Below are positions 8,112-19,600 of a stretch of DNA of 64,000 nucleotides, one piece after another. This DNA is from an uncultured Pseudoteredinibacter sp. (lineage in GTDB: Bacteria; Pseudomonadota; Gammaproteobacteria; Pseudomonadales; Cellvibrionaceae). Where the stretch lies: NCBI RefSeq assembly GCF_947500695.1, contig NZ_CANMSS010000005.1:1-64000 (forward strand). Direction: 5' to 3'. The notes beneath the pieces were generated by a model that ran no database searches, was not told the DNA's origin, and was given only the letters and a program-made list of their open reading frames with translations. Position 1 is the first letter of the stretch. Each line of letters starts with the position of its first letter. The position numbers and the translations under genes were made by a program.

Positions 8112-9680
8112 TTAAACCAAACGTTTACGTTCGTTTGAGGGTGGGATGTTTAAAGATTCACGATATTTTGCAATAGTTCTACGTGCGACTTTAATTCCTT
8201 GCTCTTCAAGTAATTGAGTAATTTTATTATCACTTAATGGCTTTTTAGGGTTTTCCGCTGCCACTAGTTTTTTAATGATGGCTCTAATAGCAGTGGATGA
8301 ACATTCGCCGCCAGAACTTGTTGCGACATGGCTAGAGAAAAAATACTTTAACTCAAAAATACCCTGCGGGGTATGCATAAACTTTTGTGTGGTTACCCGA
8401 GAAATCGTTGACTCGTGCATATCGACTTCGTCAGCAATATCGTGCAGGATCATCGGCTTCATTGCCTCCGGTCCATAATCAAGAAAGCCTTGTTGTTTCT
8501 CGACAATGCAGCTGGCAACTTTCAGCAAAGTTTCGTTGCGACTTTGTAAACTTTTCAAAAACCAACGAGCTTCTTGTAGGTTGTCGCGTAAAAAAGTGTT
8601 TTCGCTGCTACTGTCAGCACGCTTAATTAATGAGGCGTAGTCATTATTAATTCGAATTTTTGGTGCGATCTCTGGATTGAGTTGAACCATCCAGCGACCT
8701 TCGTTTTTGCTCACAAAAACATCGGGTACCACATATTCCGCCGTGCTTTCGCTGATGCTGTCACCTGGACTTGGGTTTAGCGATTGAATAATTTCGATAA
8801 CACTTTTTAGCTCAGCTTCTTTTAGCTTAGCCTTCTTCATGATGGTTTTGTAATCGCGATTGCCTAAAAGGGCAATGTGTTCACCGACAACTGTTTTCGC
8901 GGCAGCTAAATGAGGTAGGTCGGCGGGAAGCTGGCGCAGTTGAATGAGTAAGCAGTCGGCAAGGTTTTCGCCAGCAACACCTGGCGGATCAAATTGCTGG
9001 ACGCGGTGCAACACTGCCATAACCTCATCGATCTCCAGCTCGTTCTCCAAACCGGTTGCGGGCTCGTTGAGTTGATCGCCGAGGCCTTGGAAGATCTCTT
9101 CGGCGCTGCTGTCCAGTAAGCCATTCGGTTGCACGGCATCAATAATTGCCATGGCGATAACGCGATCGCGATCTTCCATTGGGGTTAGGTTTAGCTGCCA
9201 AAGCAGATGGTCCTGCAGGCTTTCCCCAACGCTGCGGCGAGATTCAAAATCGCTGTCATCGTCAGGGGCGGGGGCGCTACTTGCTGGAGAACTGCTTTGA
9301 TACACCGCGTCCCAGTCGGTGTCGACGGGAAGATCTTGCGGGATGGATTCGCTCCACTCGCCGTCTGCATCGGCTTCAGAGGTGGCGGCTTCGGTATTGC
9401 TATTAACGGCGAGGTCTTCTGGGCCTTGGCTTAAGCCTTCGTTTTGAACGCTCTCGTTATTTTGATTGCTTGTTTCATTTGGGTTTTCACTGTCGCTTTG
9501 CTCTTGGTTGCCGCTATCAGCTTCACCTTCGTTAACCTCAAGCATAGGGTTAGACTCCAAGGCTTCCTGGATCTCTTGCTGTAGGTCGAGCGTAGAAAGC
9601 TGTAACAAGCGAATGGCTTGTTGCAGCTGCGGAGTCATGGTGAGCTGCTGGCCGAGCTTAAGTTGTAGCGACTGCTTCAT
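8112..9680 (-). CDS. rpoN: RNA polymerase sigma-54 factor RpoN
   Basis: Sigma-54 directs polymerase to -24/-12 promoters that need ATP-dependent activators. ATG at 9680 gives 522 residues beginning [23 protein letters not shown], the canonical region I. The 27 residues encoded upstream in frame look unrelated. Region II is an acidic, low-complexity stretch (residues 50-150). The core-binding domain follows, then the helix-turn-helix, and the RpoN box [10 protein letters not shown] lies near the C-terminus. AGAAG precedes the chosen start. No sigma-54-dependent activator (AAA+) gene is in this window. Confidence 0.97.
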   Translation of the reverse strand: MKQSLQLKLGQQLTMTPQLQQAIRLLQLSTLDLQQEIQEALESNPMLEVNEGEADSGNQEQSDSENPNETSNQNNESVQNEGLSQGPEDLAVNSNTEAATSEADADGEWSESIPQDLPVDTDWDAVYQSSSPASSAPAPDDDSDFESRRSVGESLQDHLLWQLNLTPMEDRDRVIAMAIIDAVQPNGLLDSSAEEIFQGLGDQLNEPATGLENELEIDEVMAVLHRVQQFDPPGVAGENLADCLLIQLRQLPADLPHLAAAKTVVGEHIALLGNRDYKTIMKKAKLKEAELKSVIEIIQSLNPSPGDSISESTAEYVVPDVFVSKNEGRWMVQLNPEIAPKIRINNDYASLIKRADSSSENTFLRDNLQEARWFLKSLQSRNETLLKVASCIVEKQQGFLDYGPEAMKPMILHDIADEVDMHESTISRVTTQKFMHTPQGIFELKYFFSSHVATSSGGECSSTAIRAIIKKLVAAENPKKPLSDNKITQLLEEQGIKVARRTIAKYRESLNIPPSNERKRLV

Positions 9681-10061
9681 CGAAACTTCTAGAGTCCTTA
9701 GCTCAAAGAGCAATATGGCCGGCGCCGAGCTTTCGGCAGTTGGCCGGTAAGGCGAATACACTCAGGCTATCGAACCTTGAATATTTTTACAAGCAAAATA
9801 TATGCCGTTTTAGTCGTTTTTGATTATAAAACAATCGGGCTTAATAAGGAGACTTGATAACTCAAGTTTGAAGTGGCTCAAGGAGCTGTGATGATTGACT
9901 GAAGGTCGGGTGGCTTTACAAGCAGTTGCTTTTAAAGCGCTTGTTTTTAAAACACTGGCACCAAACGATCTGTCTACATTAGAGTTTAGTTAATGGCGCC
10001 AAGATTTCAAGGCTTTCTTTGGTCTAATTCAAGTCGCCCATTGTTGGGCTGGCGTCATAAG
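9681..10061. other. Intergenic region between rpoN and lptB (381 bp)
   Basis: No supported gene. The left end should hold the rpoN promoter on the minus strand. A small GCCCA-TTGT-TGGGC hairpin sits at 10036-10049 just past lptB but has no U-tract. Repeated GCTTTTAAAGC-like A/T palindromes occur near 9930-9950. In many relatives rpoN follows lptB with little spacing, so a separate rpoN transcript is likely here. Confidence 0.5.
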
Positions 10062-10787
10062 TTAGAGTGTGAACTGCTCGCCCAGGTACACTTTACGCAC
10101 CTTGGCATTATCGAGAACTTCGCTGGGGCTACCTGAGGCGATAATACTACCTTGGTTTACAATGTAAGCGGTTTCACAGATATCCAGGGTTTCGCGAACG
10201 TTGTGGTCCGTGATTAGAACGCCGATGCCACGGTTTTTAAGATGGCTGATAATGCTTTTGATATCGCTGACCGAAATAGGATCGACGCCTGCAAAAGGCT
10301 CATCGAGCAAAATAAAATCTGGTTCCGTGGCCAGGGCGCGAGCAATCTCAACACGGCGCCTTTCGCCCCCAGACAGTGCCATACCAAGGCTGTCGTGAAT
10401 GTGGGTGATATTGAATTCTTGCAGCAAGCCTTCAAGCTTTTCTAACTGCTGCTCGCGGTTTAAGTCTTTGCGCGTTTCAAGGATAGCCCAGATATTCTCT
10501 GTGACTGTTAGCTTGCGAAAAACAGAAGCTTCTTGAGGTAAGTAGCCAATGCCCGCTTTGGCGCGCTTATCAATAGGCAGCATGGTTAGGTCGCGTTGAT
10601 CGATGCTGACCTTGCCTTTATCGGCGTTTACCAAGCCGGCAATCATGTAAAAGCAGGTGGTTTTACCGGCGCCGTTAGGTCCAAGCAGGCCGACAATCTG
10701 GCCGCTTTCAACGCTTAAGGATACATCGCGCACGACCGCGCGCCCTTTATAACTCTTGGCCAGGTTGGCCGCAGATAATACAGGCAT
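10062..10787 (-). CDS. lptB: LPS export ABC transporter ATPase LptB
   Basis: LptB is the cytoplasmic ATPase of the LptB2FG complex that extracts lipopolysaccharide from the inner membrane. The 241-residue protein has Walker [10 protein letters not shown] (residues 35-43), the ABC signature [15 protein letters not shown], Walker [14 protein letters not shown] and the H-loop LITDHNVRE. Length and C-terminus (VYLGEQF) are typical. It is the last gene of the kdsD-kdsC-lptC-lptA-lptB run, eight bases after lptA. The lptF/lptG permease genes are elsewhere. Confidence 0.97.
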   Translation of the reverse strand: MPVLSAANLAKSYKGRAVVRDVSLSVESGQIVGLLGPNGAGKTTCFYMIAGLVNADKGKVSIDQRDLTMLPIDKRAKAGIGYLPQEASVFRKLTVTENIWAILETRKDLNREQQLEKLEGLLQEFNITHIHDSLGMALSGGERRRVEIARALATEPDFILLDEPFAGVDPISVSDIKSIISHLKNRGIGVLITDHNVRETLDICETAYIVNQGSIIASGSPSEVLDNAKVRKVYLGEQFTL

Positions 10788-10795
10788 GGTTTAAC

Positions 10796-11338
10796 TTATT
10801 TATCTTCGCGATTAAGTTGTTTGGCAGGAATGACCACTTGAATTCGGCTATTGGCTTTTTCACCTTTGTCGCCCTGACCGGTAGCCGTGGCCATTGAAGC
10901 GCGTACATCGTAGTCGATTCTGTGGCCTTTTACGGTGGCGCCATCTTGCAGCAAGTAGGCATTATCCAGTAGGTGCAAAGTCTCTTTGCCAACGAGGTAT
11001 TCGATGGTATCCGCTTTGGCGATAACCAAGTCCTTCTCGGAATTGGGTTTTTGCTGATACTGGGCTTGGCCTTTGTTGCCTTTGGCGACAATACGACTGA
11101 CTTTCTTTTCCTGATTAAAGATGGTCACCTGGTCGGCAAGAATTTTCATGCTGCCCTGGTTGATAATCACATTTCCTTTGTAAATCGTAACGCCAGTGCT
11201 CTTATCTATCTCAGCCTTGTCTGCGTCCACGTAGATAGGTTGGCGGGCGTCTTCTGGAAGGGCCATGGCGCCAAAGGCAAAGCCCATGCCCAGGGAGGCA
11301 GCTAGCAGTATTTTGCTGAGCTTACTGTTTAAATTCAT
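10796..11338 (-). CDS. lptA: LPS transport periplasmic protein LptA
   Basis: LptA forms the beta-jellyroll bridge that carries LPS across the periplasm between LptC and LptD. The ATG at 11338 follows AAGAGGTGT and gives 180 residues. A GTG two codons upstream is less likely. Residues 1-28 are a signal peptide (LAASLGMGFAFGAMA). The OstA-like domain starts at QPIYVDADKAEID and contains repeated short beta-strand motifs (GNVIINQGSMKILADQV). The start lies inside the end of lptC (17-bp overlap), indicating translational coupling. Confidence 0.95.
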   Translation of the reverse strand: MNLNSKLSKILLAASLGMGFAFGAMALPEDARQPIYVDADKAEIDKSTGVTIYKGNVIINQGSMKILADQVTIFNQEKKVSRIVAKGNKGQAQYQQKPNSEKDLVIAKADTIEYLVGKETLHLLDNAYLLQDGATVKGHRIDYDVRASMATATGQGDKGEKANSRIQVVIPAKQLNREDK

Positions 11339-11906
11339 GTACACCTCTTACGCGCTGTTTAAGGCGTAATGATTCTTTATTGAGATCGGCTTCTAGGCCG
11401 ATGGCTTTGATGTTGTGGCCGCTGCTGCTGATGATAACAGCTTTGTCCGTTTCCACGTAATTGCGCTTTGTATGTATGACGAGCTCATCGGTGTTTAGTT
11501 CATTTCGCTCACCTGGCGAAACCGCCTGCCACGCATGCACATCCGATTTAAGGTGAATCTTGCTGCCATCAGCATTGGCACGCCCCGATGCGGCACTGAT
11601 ATGCCAAGGTTTGCCATTAGCCGTATAAAGGGTGATGTCAGGCTCACTGATATCGGCGTGATCACTTTCTTGTTGGCGTCCTGGAATGGCTTGATAGTGA
11701 ACTACCTTGGCGGCTTTTACCTCATAGTTTAAGCGGCCATCTTTATCAAAGTACTGGCTATGACTGTCGATCATATAGGCCGCAGGGAATTCGGCCTTAG
11801 GTTTTGCTTTCTCGCCAGTTAGCAGGGCGGGGGGTGACTCCCAGAAAACCAGGAATAACACCGTCAAGGCGATCAATAATAGCAGCGATATCCAATGCTT
11901 AGGCAT
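11322..11906 (-). CDS. lptC: LPS export system protein LptC
   Basis: LptC is a bitopic inner-membrane protein that takes LPS from LptB2FG and passes it to LptA. The 194-residue protein has one N-terminal membrane helix (residues 4-22, WISLLLLIALTVLFLVF) and a periplasmic beta-jellyroll with the family motifs MIDSHSQYFDKDGRLNYEV and KGLEADL-like segments. Its length is normal for the family. Gene order kdsC-lptC-lptA-lptB with a 17-bp overlap into lptA is the standard arrangement. Confidence 0.93.
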   Translation of the reverse strand: MPKHWISLLLLIALTVLFLVFWESPPALLTGEKAKPKAEFPAAYMIDSHSQYFDKDGRLNYEVKAAKVVHYQAIPGRQQESDHADISEPDITLYTANGKPWHISAASGRANADGSKIHLKSDVHAWQAVSPGERNELNTDELVIHTKRNYVETDKAVIISSSGHNIKAIGLEADLNKESLRLKQRVRGVHEFKQ

Positions 11907-11923
11907 GTTTGAGCGACCGCTTT

Positions 11924-12460
11924 TTAAAGGTAGGGGGCTAAGGCGGCGTCAAAACTACCTTGGCACTTCATAATAAAATCACATGCTTCTCGAACTGCAC
12001 CTTCACCGCCGCGGCGCTCACTTTGCCAGATAGCGTGTTCTGCTACTACAGGGTGAGCATTGGCAGGTGCCATGCCGAGCCCAACACGACGGATCAGAGG
12101 TAGATCTGGGTAATCATCACCCATATAGGCAATCTCGGAAAAATCGAGATCTAACTTGTGTTCACTGAGAAGCTCATTGAGGGCGACCAGTTTATCTTCA
12201 CGGCCTTGCTTGAGAATCTTGATGCCAAGGTTGTTGGCTCGGTTTTGAACAAGTTGGCTGCTGCGTCCCGTAATAATTCCTACTTTTACACCGGATGCTT
12301 GCAGCATTTTGATGCCTTGGCCGTCTAGGGTGCTAAAGGATTTAAACTCGCTGCCATCATTGCCAAAATACAGGCGACCGTCGCTTAATACACCATCAAC
12401 ATCCAGCATTAGCAATTTGATGGTTTTGGCGGCATCGTTAGCCGGTAGATTTTGGGACAT
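11924..12460 (-). CDS. kdsC: KDO-8-phosphate phosphatase KdsC
   Basis: KdsC removes phosphate from 3-deoxy-D-manno-octulosonate 8-phosphate to give KDO for lipid A/core synthesis. It is a HAD-superfamily tetramer without a cap domain. The 178-residue protein contains the nucleophile motif LMLDVDGVLSDG (residues 18-29), motif II IITGRSS and motif IV GDDYPDLPL. The C-terminal FIMKCQ helix is present. It lies 18 bases upstream of lptC and follows kdsD in the operon. Confidence 0.96.
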   Translation of the reverse strand: MSQNLPANDAAKTIKLLMLDVDGVLSDGRLYFGNDGSEFKSFSTLDGQGIKMLQASGVKVGIITGRSSQLVQNRANNLGIKILKQGREDKLVALNELLSEHKLDLDFSEIAYMGDDYPDLPLIRRVGLGMAPANAHPVVAEHAIWQSERRGGEGAVREACDFIMKCQGSFDAALAPYL

Positions 12461-12505
12461 GCTTGTTATCCTTAGCGTAAATATTTTAACTTTGGCTTCG
12501 AGGGT

Positions 12506-13471
12506 TTAGACCAAGCCAGCCTTTAAAAGGTCGTGCATATGCAATAAGCCGACAGGCTGCTGCTTCTCATCTTCAACGACTAAGGCGGTAATCTTCTTTT
12601 CATCCATCAGGCCTAGTGCCTCGGCGGCTAAGCGATTTTGATTGATGGTTAATGGCTTGGCCGTCATAACGTCGAGCATAGTGGCGGTATTGAAATCTAT
12701 ACCTTGATCGAGGCTGCGGCGTAAATCACCATCGGTGAAGACGCCTAGTAATTCTTGACCGTCCATCACGGTGGTCATACCAAAGCCTTTGGCGGTCATT
12801 TCCATCAGCGCTGTGCTGATTAGGGCATCTTTGTCGACCTTTGGCAGTTCTTTACCGCTATGCATTAGGTCTTCGGCTTTAAGTAAAAGTTTGCGGCCTA
12901 AAGCCCCGCCTGGATGGGAAAAGGCAAAATCATTGGCGGTAAATCCGCGTGCTTCCAGCAAGGCTACTGCCAAAGCATCACCCATGGCTAAAGTGGCCGT
13001 GGTGCTGCAGGTAGGCGCTAGGTTCAAAGGGCAGGCTTCTTGCTCAATACTGATGTCTAGATGAGCATGAGCTGCTTTCGCTAATGGCGATTGCTTTTGG
13101 CCAGTCATGCTGATCAGCAGGTTACCCATGCGTTTTAATAGAGGCAATAAAGTGATCACTTCAGCAGATGAGCCAGAGTTTGAAATAGCGATGACCACAT
13201 CATTCTTGGTGATCATACCTAGGTCGCCATGGCTAGCTTCGCCAGGGTGTACAAAGAATGCTGGGGTGCCGGTACTGGCGAGGGTGGCGGCTATTTTCCC
13301 ACCGATGTGACCTGATTTCCCCATTCCAGTAACAATAACCCGGTGCTGGCAATTTAGAATCATCTCACAAGCTTTGGCAAACTGATCATCAATACGCTCA
13401 CTTAAGGCTTGCACGGCTTGTGCTTCAAGATCGATGGTGCGTTTGCCAGCGTTGATTAAAGTGTCAGTCAT
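12506..13471 (-). CDS. kdsD: D-arabinose-5-phosphate isomerase KdsD
   Basis: KdsD interconverts ribulose-5-phosphate and arabinose-5-phosphate, the first step to KDO. From ATG 13471 (321 aa, preceded by TTAGGTATAGGA) the N-terminus MTDTLINAGKRTI aligns with Pseudomonas KdsD. Two further in-frame ATG/start options upstream lack a ribosome site. The SIS domain (about residues 30-175) has GMGKSGHIG, STGTPAFFVHPGEASHGDLGMI and the SNSG loop. A CBS pair follows (about 200-320). It heads the KDO/LPS-transport operon. Confidence 0.95.
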   Translation of the reverse strand: MTDTLINAGKRTIDLEAQAVQALSERIDDQFAKACEMILNCQHRVIVTGMGKSGHIGGKIAATLASTGTPAFFVHPGEASHGDLGMITKNDVVIAISNSGSSAEVITLLPLLKRMGNLLISMTGQKQSPLAKAAHAHLDISIEQEACPLNLAPTCSTTATLAMGDALAVALLEARGFTANDFAFSHPGGALGRKLLLKAEDLMHSGKELPKVDKDALISTALMEMTAKGFGMTTVMDGQELLGVFTDGDLRRSLDQGIDFNTATMLDVMTAKPLTINQNRLAAEALGLMDEKKITALVVEDEKQQPVGLLHMHDLLKAGLV

Positions 13472-13580
13472 TCCTATACCTAAGATATTGCTCATACAAA
13501 AAGCCATTATAGCGACAAAAGCCGCCGGCTAGGCAGCTCTTTGAGTCTATTGGGTTTTTTCAGTTCCGGGGAGGGTCCCC

Positions 13581-14564
13581 TTAAAGTGCTCCAGCTGCAA
13601 AAAGCCAGTAGTAATAGGCGCCGTATAAAGCCAAGAAAACTGCACCTAAACTGCGACCAATGCGCTTTTTATTATTCGAGCTGCGTTGGCTCCAGGCAAT
13701 TGCTGCCGCCAGTAATACAGTAATCAAGGCCATGGATACATAATCACGACTAAGAAGGGCTGGGCTGATTTCGATATTGGAGATCAAGGCAGGAGTAGAC
13801 ATCACCGCTAAGATATTGAAAAGGTTTGAGCCGATGATGTTGCCGATTGCGATATCGTGGTGGCCTTTTAGAGCACTCATAATTGAGGCGGCTAACTCCG
13901 GCAAGCTAGTGCCTACCGCCAGTAAGGTTAAGCCGATAACCAAAGGGCTAACACCAAAATCTAGGGCGATCTGCTCAGCGCCCCAAACCAGGGTTTTGGA
14001 GCTGGCTATCAACAGAGTTAGGCCGACAGCAAACCACAGTGCGGCGGCTTTGTTGCTCAGGTCGGGAATTTCCTCTTCCTCTTCGGCTTTCTCGGCGGCA
14101 CTCATATCGCTTTGCTGGCGCTTAGACATGATAAAGATGATGGGAATAATCGAGAGTAGCATCACGCTTGCTTCCCAGGTGGCAATATGGAGATCCCAAA
14201 CCACAAAGCCAGCAAAGGCTGTAACCGCGAGCAAAAACACCATTTCATTGGTAATTAGATGGCGCTGGGTAGGCAGTGGGGCCACTAAAGCGGTAATACC
14301 AAGTACTAGACCAATATTGGCTAAGTTGGAGCCTACGGCATTACCTATCGCCATATCACCTATGCCATTTAGAGCGGCATTGATCGCCACCAATATTTCA
14401 GGTGCAGAGGTGCCAAAGGAGACGATAGTCAGGCCGATGATCAGCTTGGATATCCCAAGATTACTGGCTGCAGCCGCACTGCCAGCAACAAATCGATCGG
14501 CACTCCATACCAAAACAGTAAGGCCGCCGATTACGGCAATCCAAGCAAGTAATAAATCAGGCAT
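13581..14564 (-). CDS. yrbG: Calcium/sodium antiporter YrbG
   Basis: An inner-membrane cation exchanger of the CaCA family. The 327-residue protein has ten predicted membrane helices arranged as two inverted halves. Each half carries the ion-binding alpha-repeat: GTSAPEILVAIN with GNAVGSNLANIG in the first, GTSLPELAASIM with GNIIGSNLFNIL in the second. A charged cytoplasmic loop (AAEKAEEEEEIPD) separates the halves. It lies upstream of kdsD on the same strand, a classic neighbourhood, with a 110-bp gap. Confidence 0.95.
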   Translation of the reverse strand: MPDLLLAWIAVIGGLTVLVWSADRFVAGSAAAASNLGISKLIIGLTIVSFGTSAPEILVAINAALNGIGDMAIGNAVGSNLANIGLVLGITALVAPLPTQRHLITNEMVFLLAVTAFAGFVVWDLHIATWEASVMLLSIIPIIFIMSKRQQSDMSAAEKAEEEEEIPDLSNKAAALWFAVGLTLLIASSKTLVWGAEQIALDFGVSPLVIGLTLLAVGTSLPELAASIMSALKGHHDIAIGNIIGSNLFNILAVMSTPALISNIEISPALLSRDYVSMALITVLLAAAIAWSQRSSNNKKRIGRSLGAVFLALYGAYYYWLFAAGAL

Positions 14565-14862
14565 TCGGGTCTTTTTCCTTTATCGGCTAGACATAAGTCA
14601 ATCTGGGCGGATGGTATAGTTCTGCTGTAGCCTCTTCAAGTCGCAAACTGCTGGTTAACAAATAATTGCGCTTATAGACTGTTATTTCGCTCACTTTTAC
14701 TTCAACTTTAGACGCTGCTTGTTATAAGAGGGAACCTAGGGTTTAGGGAATAGTCATAATGCAGGCGCTATTATGGTTATAATGGCTGCTGCTCTTAATC
14801 CTTTGGGTGATGGCAAACATTGGTGATTTTTGGGTAAACCCCAGTAACAGTAAAGGCTTAAT

Positions 14863-15486
14863 ATGATGAAACGTGCACTTCAAGTGGTTTGGATTGGCTT
14901 ATTAGCAATCTGCTCTAGTATTTCTGTTCAGGCAGCTGATAGCCCTGCTCATGACTTGGTGCGTGGCGTGAGTCAACAGGTAGAGACCTTACTGGCTGAT
15001 TATCGCGCCGGTAAACTTGAGGGTGAAGAGGGGCTTAATAATGGAGTGGCAAAAATATTAGACCCTGTGGTTAGCTTTAAGCGTATTGCTGCTGGTGTTA
15101 TGGGTAGCCACCGTAAAACCGCCTCTAAAGAACAAAAAGCCGCTTTCTTAGAAAAATTTAAAACTGAGTTGATTCGCACCTATGCTAAAGGCATGGTCGG
15201 TCTGGGTGAGTTCACTATCACCGTTATTGATCCTGAAGAAGATGTTACCGGCAAGCGTCGAGTGTCCGTTTTGCAAGATGCGATTACAGCTAAGGGCACA
15301 ACCCGTATCGCTTATACCATGGCTCAGTCCCGCAAAACCAAGCAATGGAAGCTGATCAATGTAGTATTAGACGGTGTAAATATGGGTAAAACCTTTGCCG
15401 GTCAGTTCGATGATGCCATGCAGCGTCATAGTCAAGATTTAGATGCTGTTATCGCTACTTGGGGCGCTGAAGTAGAAAATTCATAG
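14863..15486 (+). CDS. mlaC: Phospholipid-binding protein MlaC (isolated)
   Basis: MlaC shuttles phospholipids through the periplasm between the outer-membrane MlaA complex and the inner-membrane MlaFEDB transporter. The 207-residue protein has a signal peptide (residues 1-24, cleavage near QAA) and the family pattern: a PVVSFKRIAAGVMGSHRK segment, LIRTYAKGM and WKLINVVLDGVNM. AAGG lies six bases before the ATG. Unusually, mlaF, mlaE, mlaD and mlaB, which normally surround it, are absent. It stands alone between yrbG and ibaG. Confidence 0.9.
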   Translation: MMKRALQVVWIGLLAICSSISVQAADSPAHDLVRGVSQQVETLLADYRAGKLEGEEGLNNGVAKILDPVVSFKRIAAGVMGSHRKTASKEQKAAFLEKFKTELIRTYAKGMVGLGEFTITVIDPEEDVTGKRRVSVLQDAITAKGTTRIAYTMAQSRKTKQWKLINVVLDGVNMGKTFAGQFDDAMQRHSQDLDAVIATWGAEVENS

Positions 15487-15747
15487 ACTTGGTTTAATGT
15501 TGAGGCTGCCCCCATAGCATAGAGCTTCAGGGCCAGCCCTTCGGGGCTTCATGTCAATCCCGTACTCTTCCTTGCTCCTTTTTGTCAGGCAATCAGCCTG
15601 CCTTCAAAGAGGTGCCTCGATTACGACATCGACGTGAAGCCTGAGCTAAGCTGCATTATTCAGAGGTGTCCTACCTGTCAATGCCTAAAAACAGGTGAAA
15701 TATAGCCCTGCATTCATTAAACTAGCGGGTTTTTACAGGGGCCCGCT
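15487..15747 (+). other. Structured intergenic region between mlaC and ibaG
   Basis: A 261-bp non-coding stretch at the place where mlaB would be expected. It holds an AGCCC-TTCG-GGGCT hairpin with a UUCG tetraloop (15535-15548) and a CAGGC-AATCA-GCCTG hairpin (15586-15600). A long-range pair of GGCTTCATGTC (15545-15555) with GACGTGAAGCC (15631-15641) has one G-U. No STAS-domain coding remnant was recognised. It could be a structured RNA, a repeat element or a leader of ibaG-murA. Confidence 0.55.
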
Positions 15748-15978
15748 ATGCAAGCCGAAGAAATCAAAGCGCTGATCGAATCTCAACTATCTGAGTGCCA
15801 AGCTGCCGTGGAAGTGCAGGGTAGTCATATCGCTCTGGCTATCGTTAGTCCAGACTTTGAGGGGCTAACTAAGGTAAAGCGTCAGCAAAAGGTCAACGCC
15901 ATCTTATTTGATGCCATTACCAGTGGTGCCATTCATGCGATTGATCGCATTGATGCCCGCTCCCCATCAGAAATTTAA
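15748..15978 (+). CDS. ibaG: BolA-family protein IbaG
   Basis: IbaG is a small BolA-like protein that associates with monothiol glutaredoxins in iron-sulfur handling and responds to acid stress. The 76-residue protein has the BolA fold signature: GSHIALAIVSPDFEGLTKVKRQQKVNAIL followed by a short helix and GAIHAIDRIDAR. It is directly upstream of murA, as in E. coli and Pseudomonas, and probably co-transcribed (74-bp gap). Confidence 0.9.
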   Translation: MQAEEIKALIESQLSECQAAVEVQGSHIALAIVSPDFEGLTKVKRQQKVNAILFDAITSGAIHAIDRIDARSPSEI

Positions 15979-16037
15979 GCCTAGTCCTAAATTGGCTAGA
16001 CCTAAGAAGTTTTGCAGGTACACAAGCCTGTACCTGA

Positions 16038-17315
<1,278 letters not shown>

Positions 17316-17365
17316 TCTTGGCCGGATAGCCGGCCAGGGCAACCATAGCAAGCAAGATAAAAATT

Positions 17366-17983
17366 ATGTTAACCATAGCCCTGACCAAAGGTCGTATTTT
17401 AAAAGAAACTCTGCCGCTGCTGGCAAGTGCTGGTATTGAACCAGCGGAAGATATTGCGAGCAGCCGTAAACTGCAATTTGCGACCAACCAAGAAGATGTT
17501 CGCCTATTGGTGCTGCGTGGTGTCGATGTGCCCACTTATGTGCAATTTGGCTCCGCCGATCTTGGCGTCGCTGGGAAAGATACCTTGATGGAATCTGGCA
17601 GTGACAACCTCTACGAACCTCTCGATTTAGGTATCGCGCGCTGTCGACTAATGACAGCAGGCATCAAAGGTGTACCCCCTAAGCAAGGGCGTATCAAAGT
17701 TGCTAGCAAATATGTCAATGTGGCAAAGCGCTATTACGCTGAGCAAGGCCGCCAAGTAGATATCATCAAACTCTATGGCGGCATGGAGCTGGCACCATTG
17801 ATGGATCTGGCCGATGAAATTGTCGATATCGTTGATACTGGTAATACTCTAGTAGCTAACGGCTTAGAAGCTCGCGATCATATTGCCGATATCAGTTCTC
17901 GGATCATTGTGAATAAAGCCTCAATGAAAATGAAGCATCAAAAGATCGAAGCGATTTTGGATGCTATCTCTGAAGTTTTATAA
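17366..17983 (+). CDS. hisG: ATP phosphoribosyltransferase catalytic subunit HisG (short form)
   Basis: HisG condenses ATP with PRPP in the first step of histidine synthesis. The 205-residue length and absence of the C-terminal regulatory domain mark the short form, which needs the HisZ subunit for activity and feedback control. HisZ is not encoded in this window. Motifs seen are [18 protein letters not shown] at the N-terminus, the [10 protein letters not shown] segment and the PRPP-binding [17 protein letters not shown]. It follows murA by 50 bp, with only a weak ribosome site. Confidence 0.96.
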   Translation: MLTIALTKGRILKETLPLLASAGIEPAEDIASSRKLQFATNQEDVRLLVLRGVDVPTYVQFGSADLGVAGKDTLMESGSDNLYEPLDLGIARCRLMTAGIKGVPPKQGRIKVASKYVNVAKRYYAEQGRQVDIIKLYGGMELAPLMDLADEIVDIVDTGNTLVANGLEARDHIADISSRIIVNKASMKMKHQKIEAILDAISEVL

Positions 17984-18124
17984 ACGAAGCGAAAGTCGTT
18001 TTTAAATCTTGAAGCCCGGCTTTATCAGGTCGTATTTTTAGTATTATTTGATAGTTCAGCTGGACGGGAATGTTTCTATTGCTCCAAGTTGCTTGGGGCT
18101 GCCTGCAAAAAAGACGAATTTATC

Positions 18125-19435
18125 ATGAGCTGTGCCATTGCAAAACTAGACGCGAATAGCGCTGATTTCGAAAGTGCATTAAATACTTTGTTGGCTTGGG
18201 ATTCGGTTTCTGACCCCAAGGTGAATCAAACCGTTGACGAAATTATCTCCGCAGTGAAGGCTGATGGCGATAAAGCGGTGCTTCACTTTACGGAAAAGTT
18301 TGACGGTATGTTGCTGAGTCATTTTGATGAATTGCGAGTACCAAAGCAGCGCCTGCAACAGGCCCTTGAGACAATTGATCCAGTGCAGCGCGAAGCTTTA
18401 GAGCAAGCAGCTGAGCGAATTCGAGCTTACCATCTGCATCAGCGCCAGGATTCTTGGCAGTATCGTGAAGCGGATGGCACATTACTGGGGCAGCAAATTA
18501 CCCCCTTAGATCGCGTCGGTCTTTATGTCCCTGGCGGCAAAGCCAGTTACCCTTCTTCGGTTTTGATGAATGCTATCCCAGCTAAAGTTGCCGGTGTGCC
18601 CGAGCTGATTATGGTGACTCCAACGCCGGGTGGCGAAGCCAATGATATGGTTTTGGCTGCAGCCGCTATTGCGGGTGTCGATGAGGTGATTTGCATGGGT
18701 GGTGCTCAAGCAGTTGCTGCTTTAGCCTATGGAACTGAAAGTTTAGCGAAAGTTGATAAGATTACTGGCCCTGGCAACATTTTTGTTGCGACCGCAAAGC
18801 GAGCCGTATTCGGCCAAGTAGCGATCGACATGATTGCTGGGCCTTCCGAGATTTTGGTTTATTGTGATGGCGCAACAGATCCTGATTGGATTGCTATGGA
18901 TTTGTTTTCCCAGGCTGAACACGATGAGCAGGCTCAGGCTATTCTGATTTCCGAAAGCGAAGAGTTTATTGCTAAAGTACAAGCTAGCATTGATCGATTA
19001 TTGCCGGACCTTGAGCGTGAAGCTATCGCTCGAGCATCACTCGAAGGGCGCGGTGCTTTAATTAAAGTAGCTGATCGCCAGCAAGCTTTAGATCTAATTA
19101 ATCGCATTGCGCCGGAGCATTTAGAATTATCTGTTGAAGATCCTGAGCTTTTATTGCCTGAAATTCGCCACGCTGGCGCTATCTTTATGGGACGTTATAC
19201 AGCTGAGGCCCTTGGTGATTATTGTGCTGGGCCAAATCACGTTTTACCAACCTCGGGTACAGCACGTTTCTCATCGCCTTTAGGTGTTTACGATTTTCAA
19301 AAACGTAGCTCTTTAATTATGTGTTCTGCCCAAGGTGCTTCAGACCTTGGTAAGATTGCTTCGCCTTTAGCGCGCGGTGAATCACTAGAAGCTCACGCTA
19401 GATCAGCTGAGTATCGAATCCTGCCAGAAGATTAA
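18125..19435 (+). CDS. hisD: Histidinol dehydrogenase HisD
   Basis: HisD oxidises histidinol to histidine in two NAD+-dependent steps and uses Zn2+. ATG 18125 yields 436 residues, close to the usual 430-435; an upstream in-frame start would add 12 unconvincing residues. The [41 protein letters not shown] and [12 protein letters not shown] motifs are all present, as is the C-terminal [15 protein letters not shown]. In relatives hisC follows immediately; here it is absent, and an unknown secreted protein follows. Confidence 0.97.
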   Translation: MSCAIAKLDANSADFESALNTLLAWDSVSDPKVNQTVDEIISAVKADGDKAVLHFTEKFDGMLLSHFDELRVPKQRLQQALETIDPVQREALEQAAERIRAYHLHQRQDSWQYREADGTLLGQQITPLDRVGLYVPGGKASYPSSVLMNAIPAKVAGVPELIMVTPTPGGEANDMVLAAAAIAGVDEVICMGGAQAVAALAYGTESLAKVDKITGPGNIFVATAKRAVFGQVAIDMIAGPSEILVYCDGATDPDWIAMDLFSQAEHDEQAQAILISESEEFIAKVQASIDRLLPDLEREAIARASLEGRGALIKVADRQQALDLINRIAPEHLELSVEDPELLLPEIRHAGAIFMGRYTAEALGDYCAGPNHVLPTSGTARFSSPLGVYDFQKRSSLIMCSAQGASDLGKIASPLARGESLEAHARSAEYRILPED

Positions 19436-19480
19436 CGACTCTATTGAAAGCGACTTGTTGGACTTGACGATGAGTCGTTT
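19434..19480 (+). terminator. Possible hisD terminator
   Basis: AACGACTC (overlapping the hisD stop) pairs with GAGTCGTT at 19472-19479, followed by only three T residues. The 30-nt loop is long, so this is a weak candidate. Confidence 0.3.
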
Positions 19481-19600
19481 CTCAGTGATTTACGAGCAGA
19501 ATATAGAATGTCAGCTTTCTATTAGAAATTGGCGATAATTTTCGACGAAATTTCGACTATAGTTGAAGGGTCTGGATAATCTTACTCGAGGCCCGTCCTA

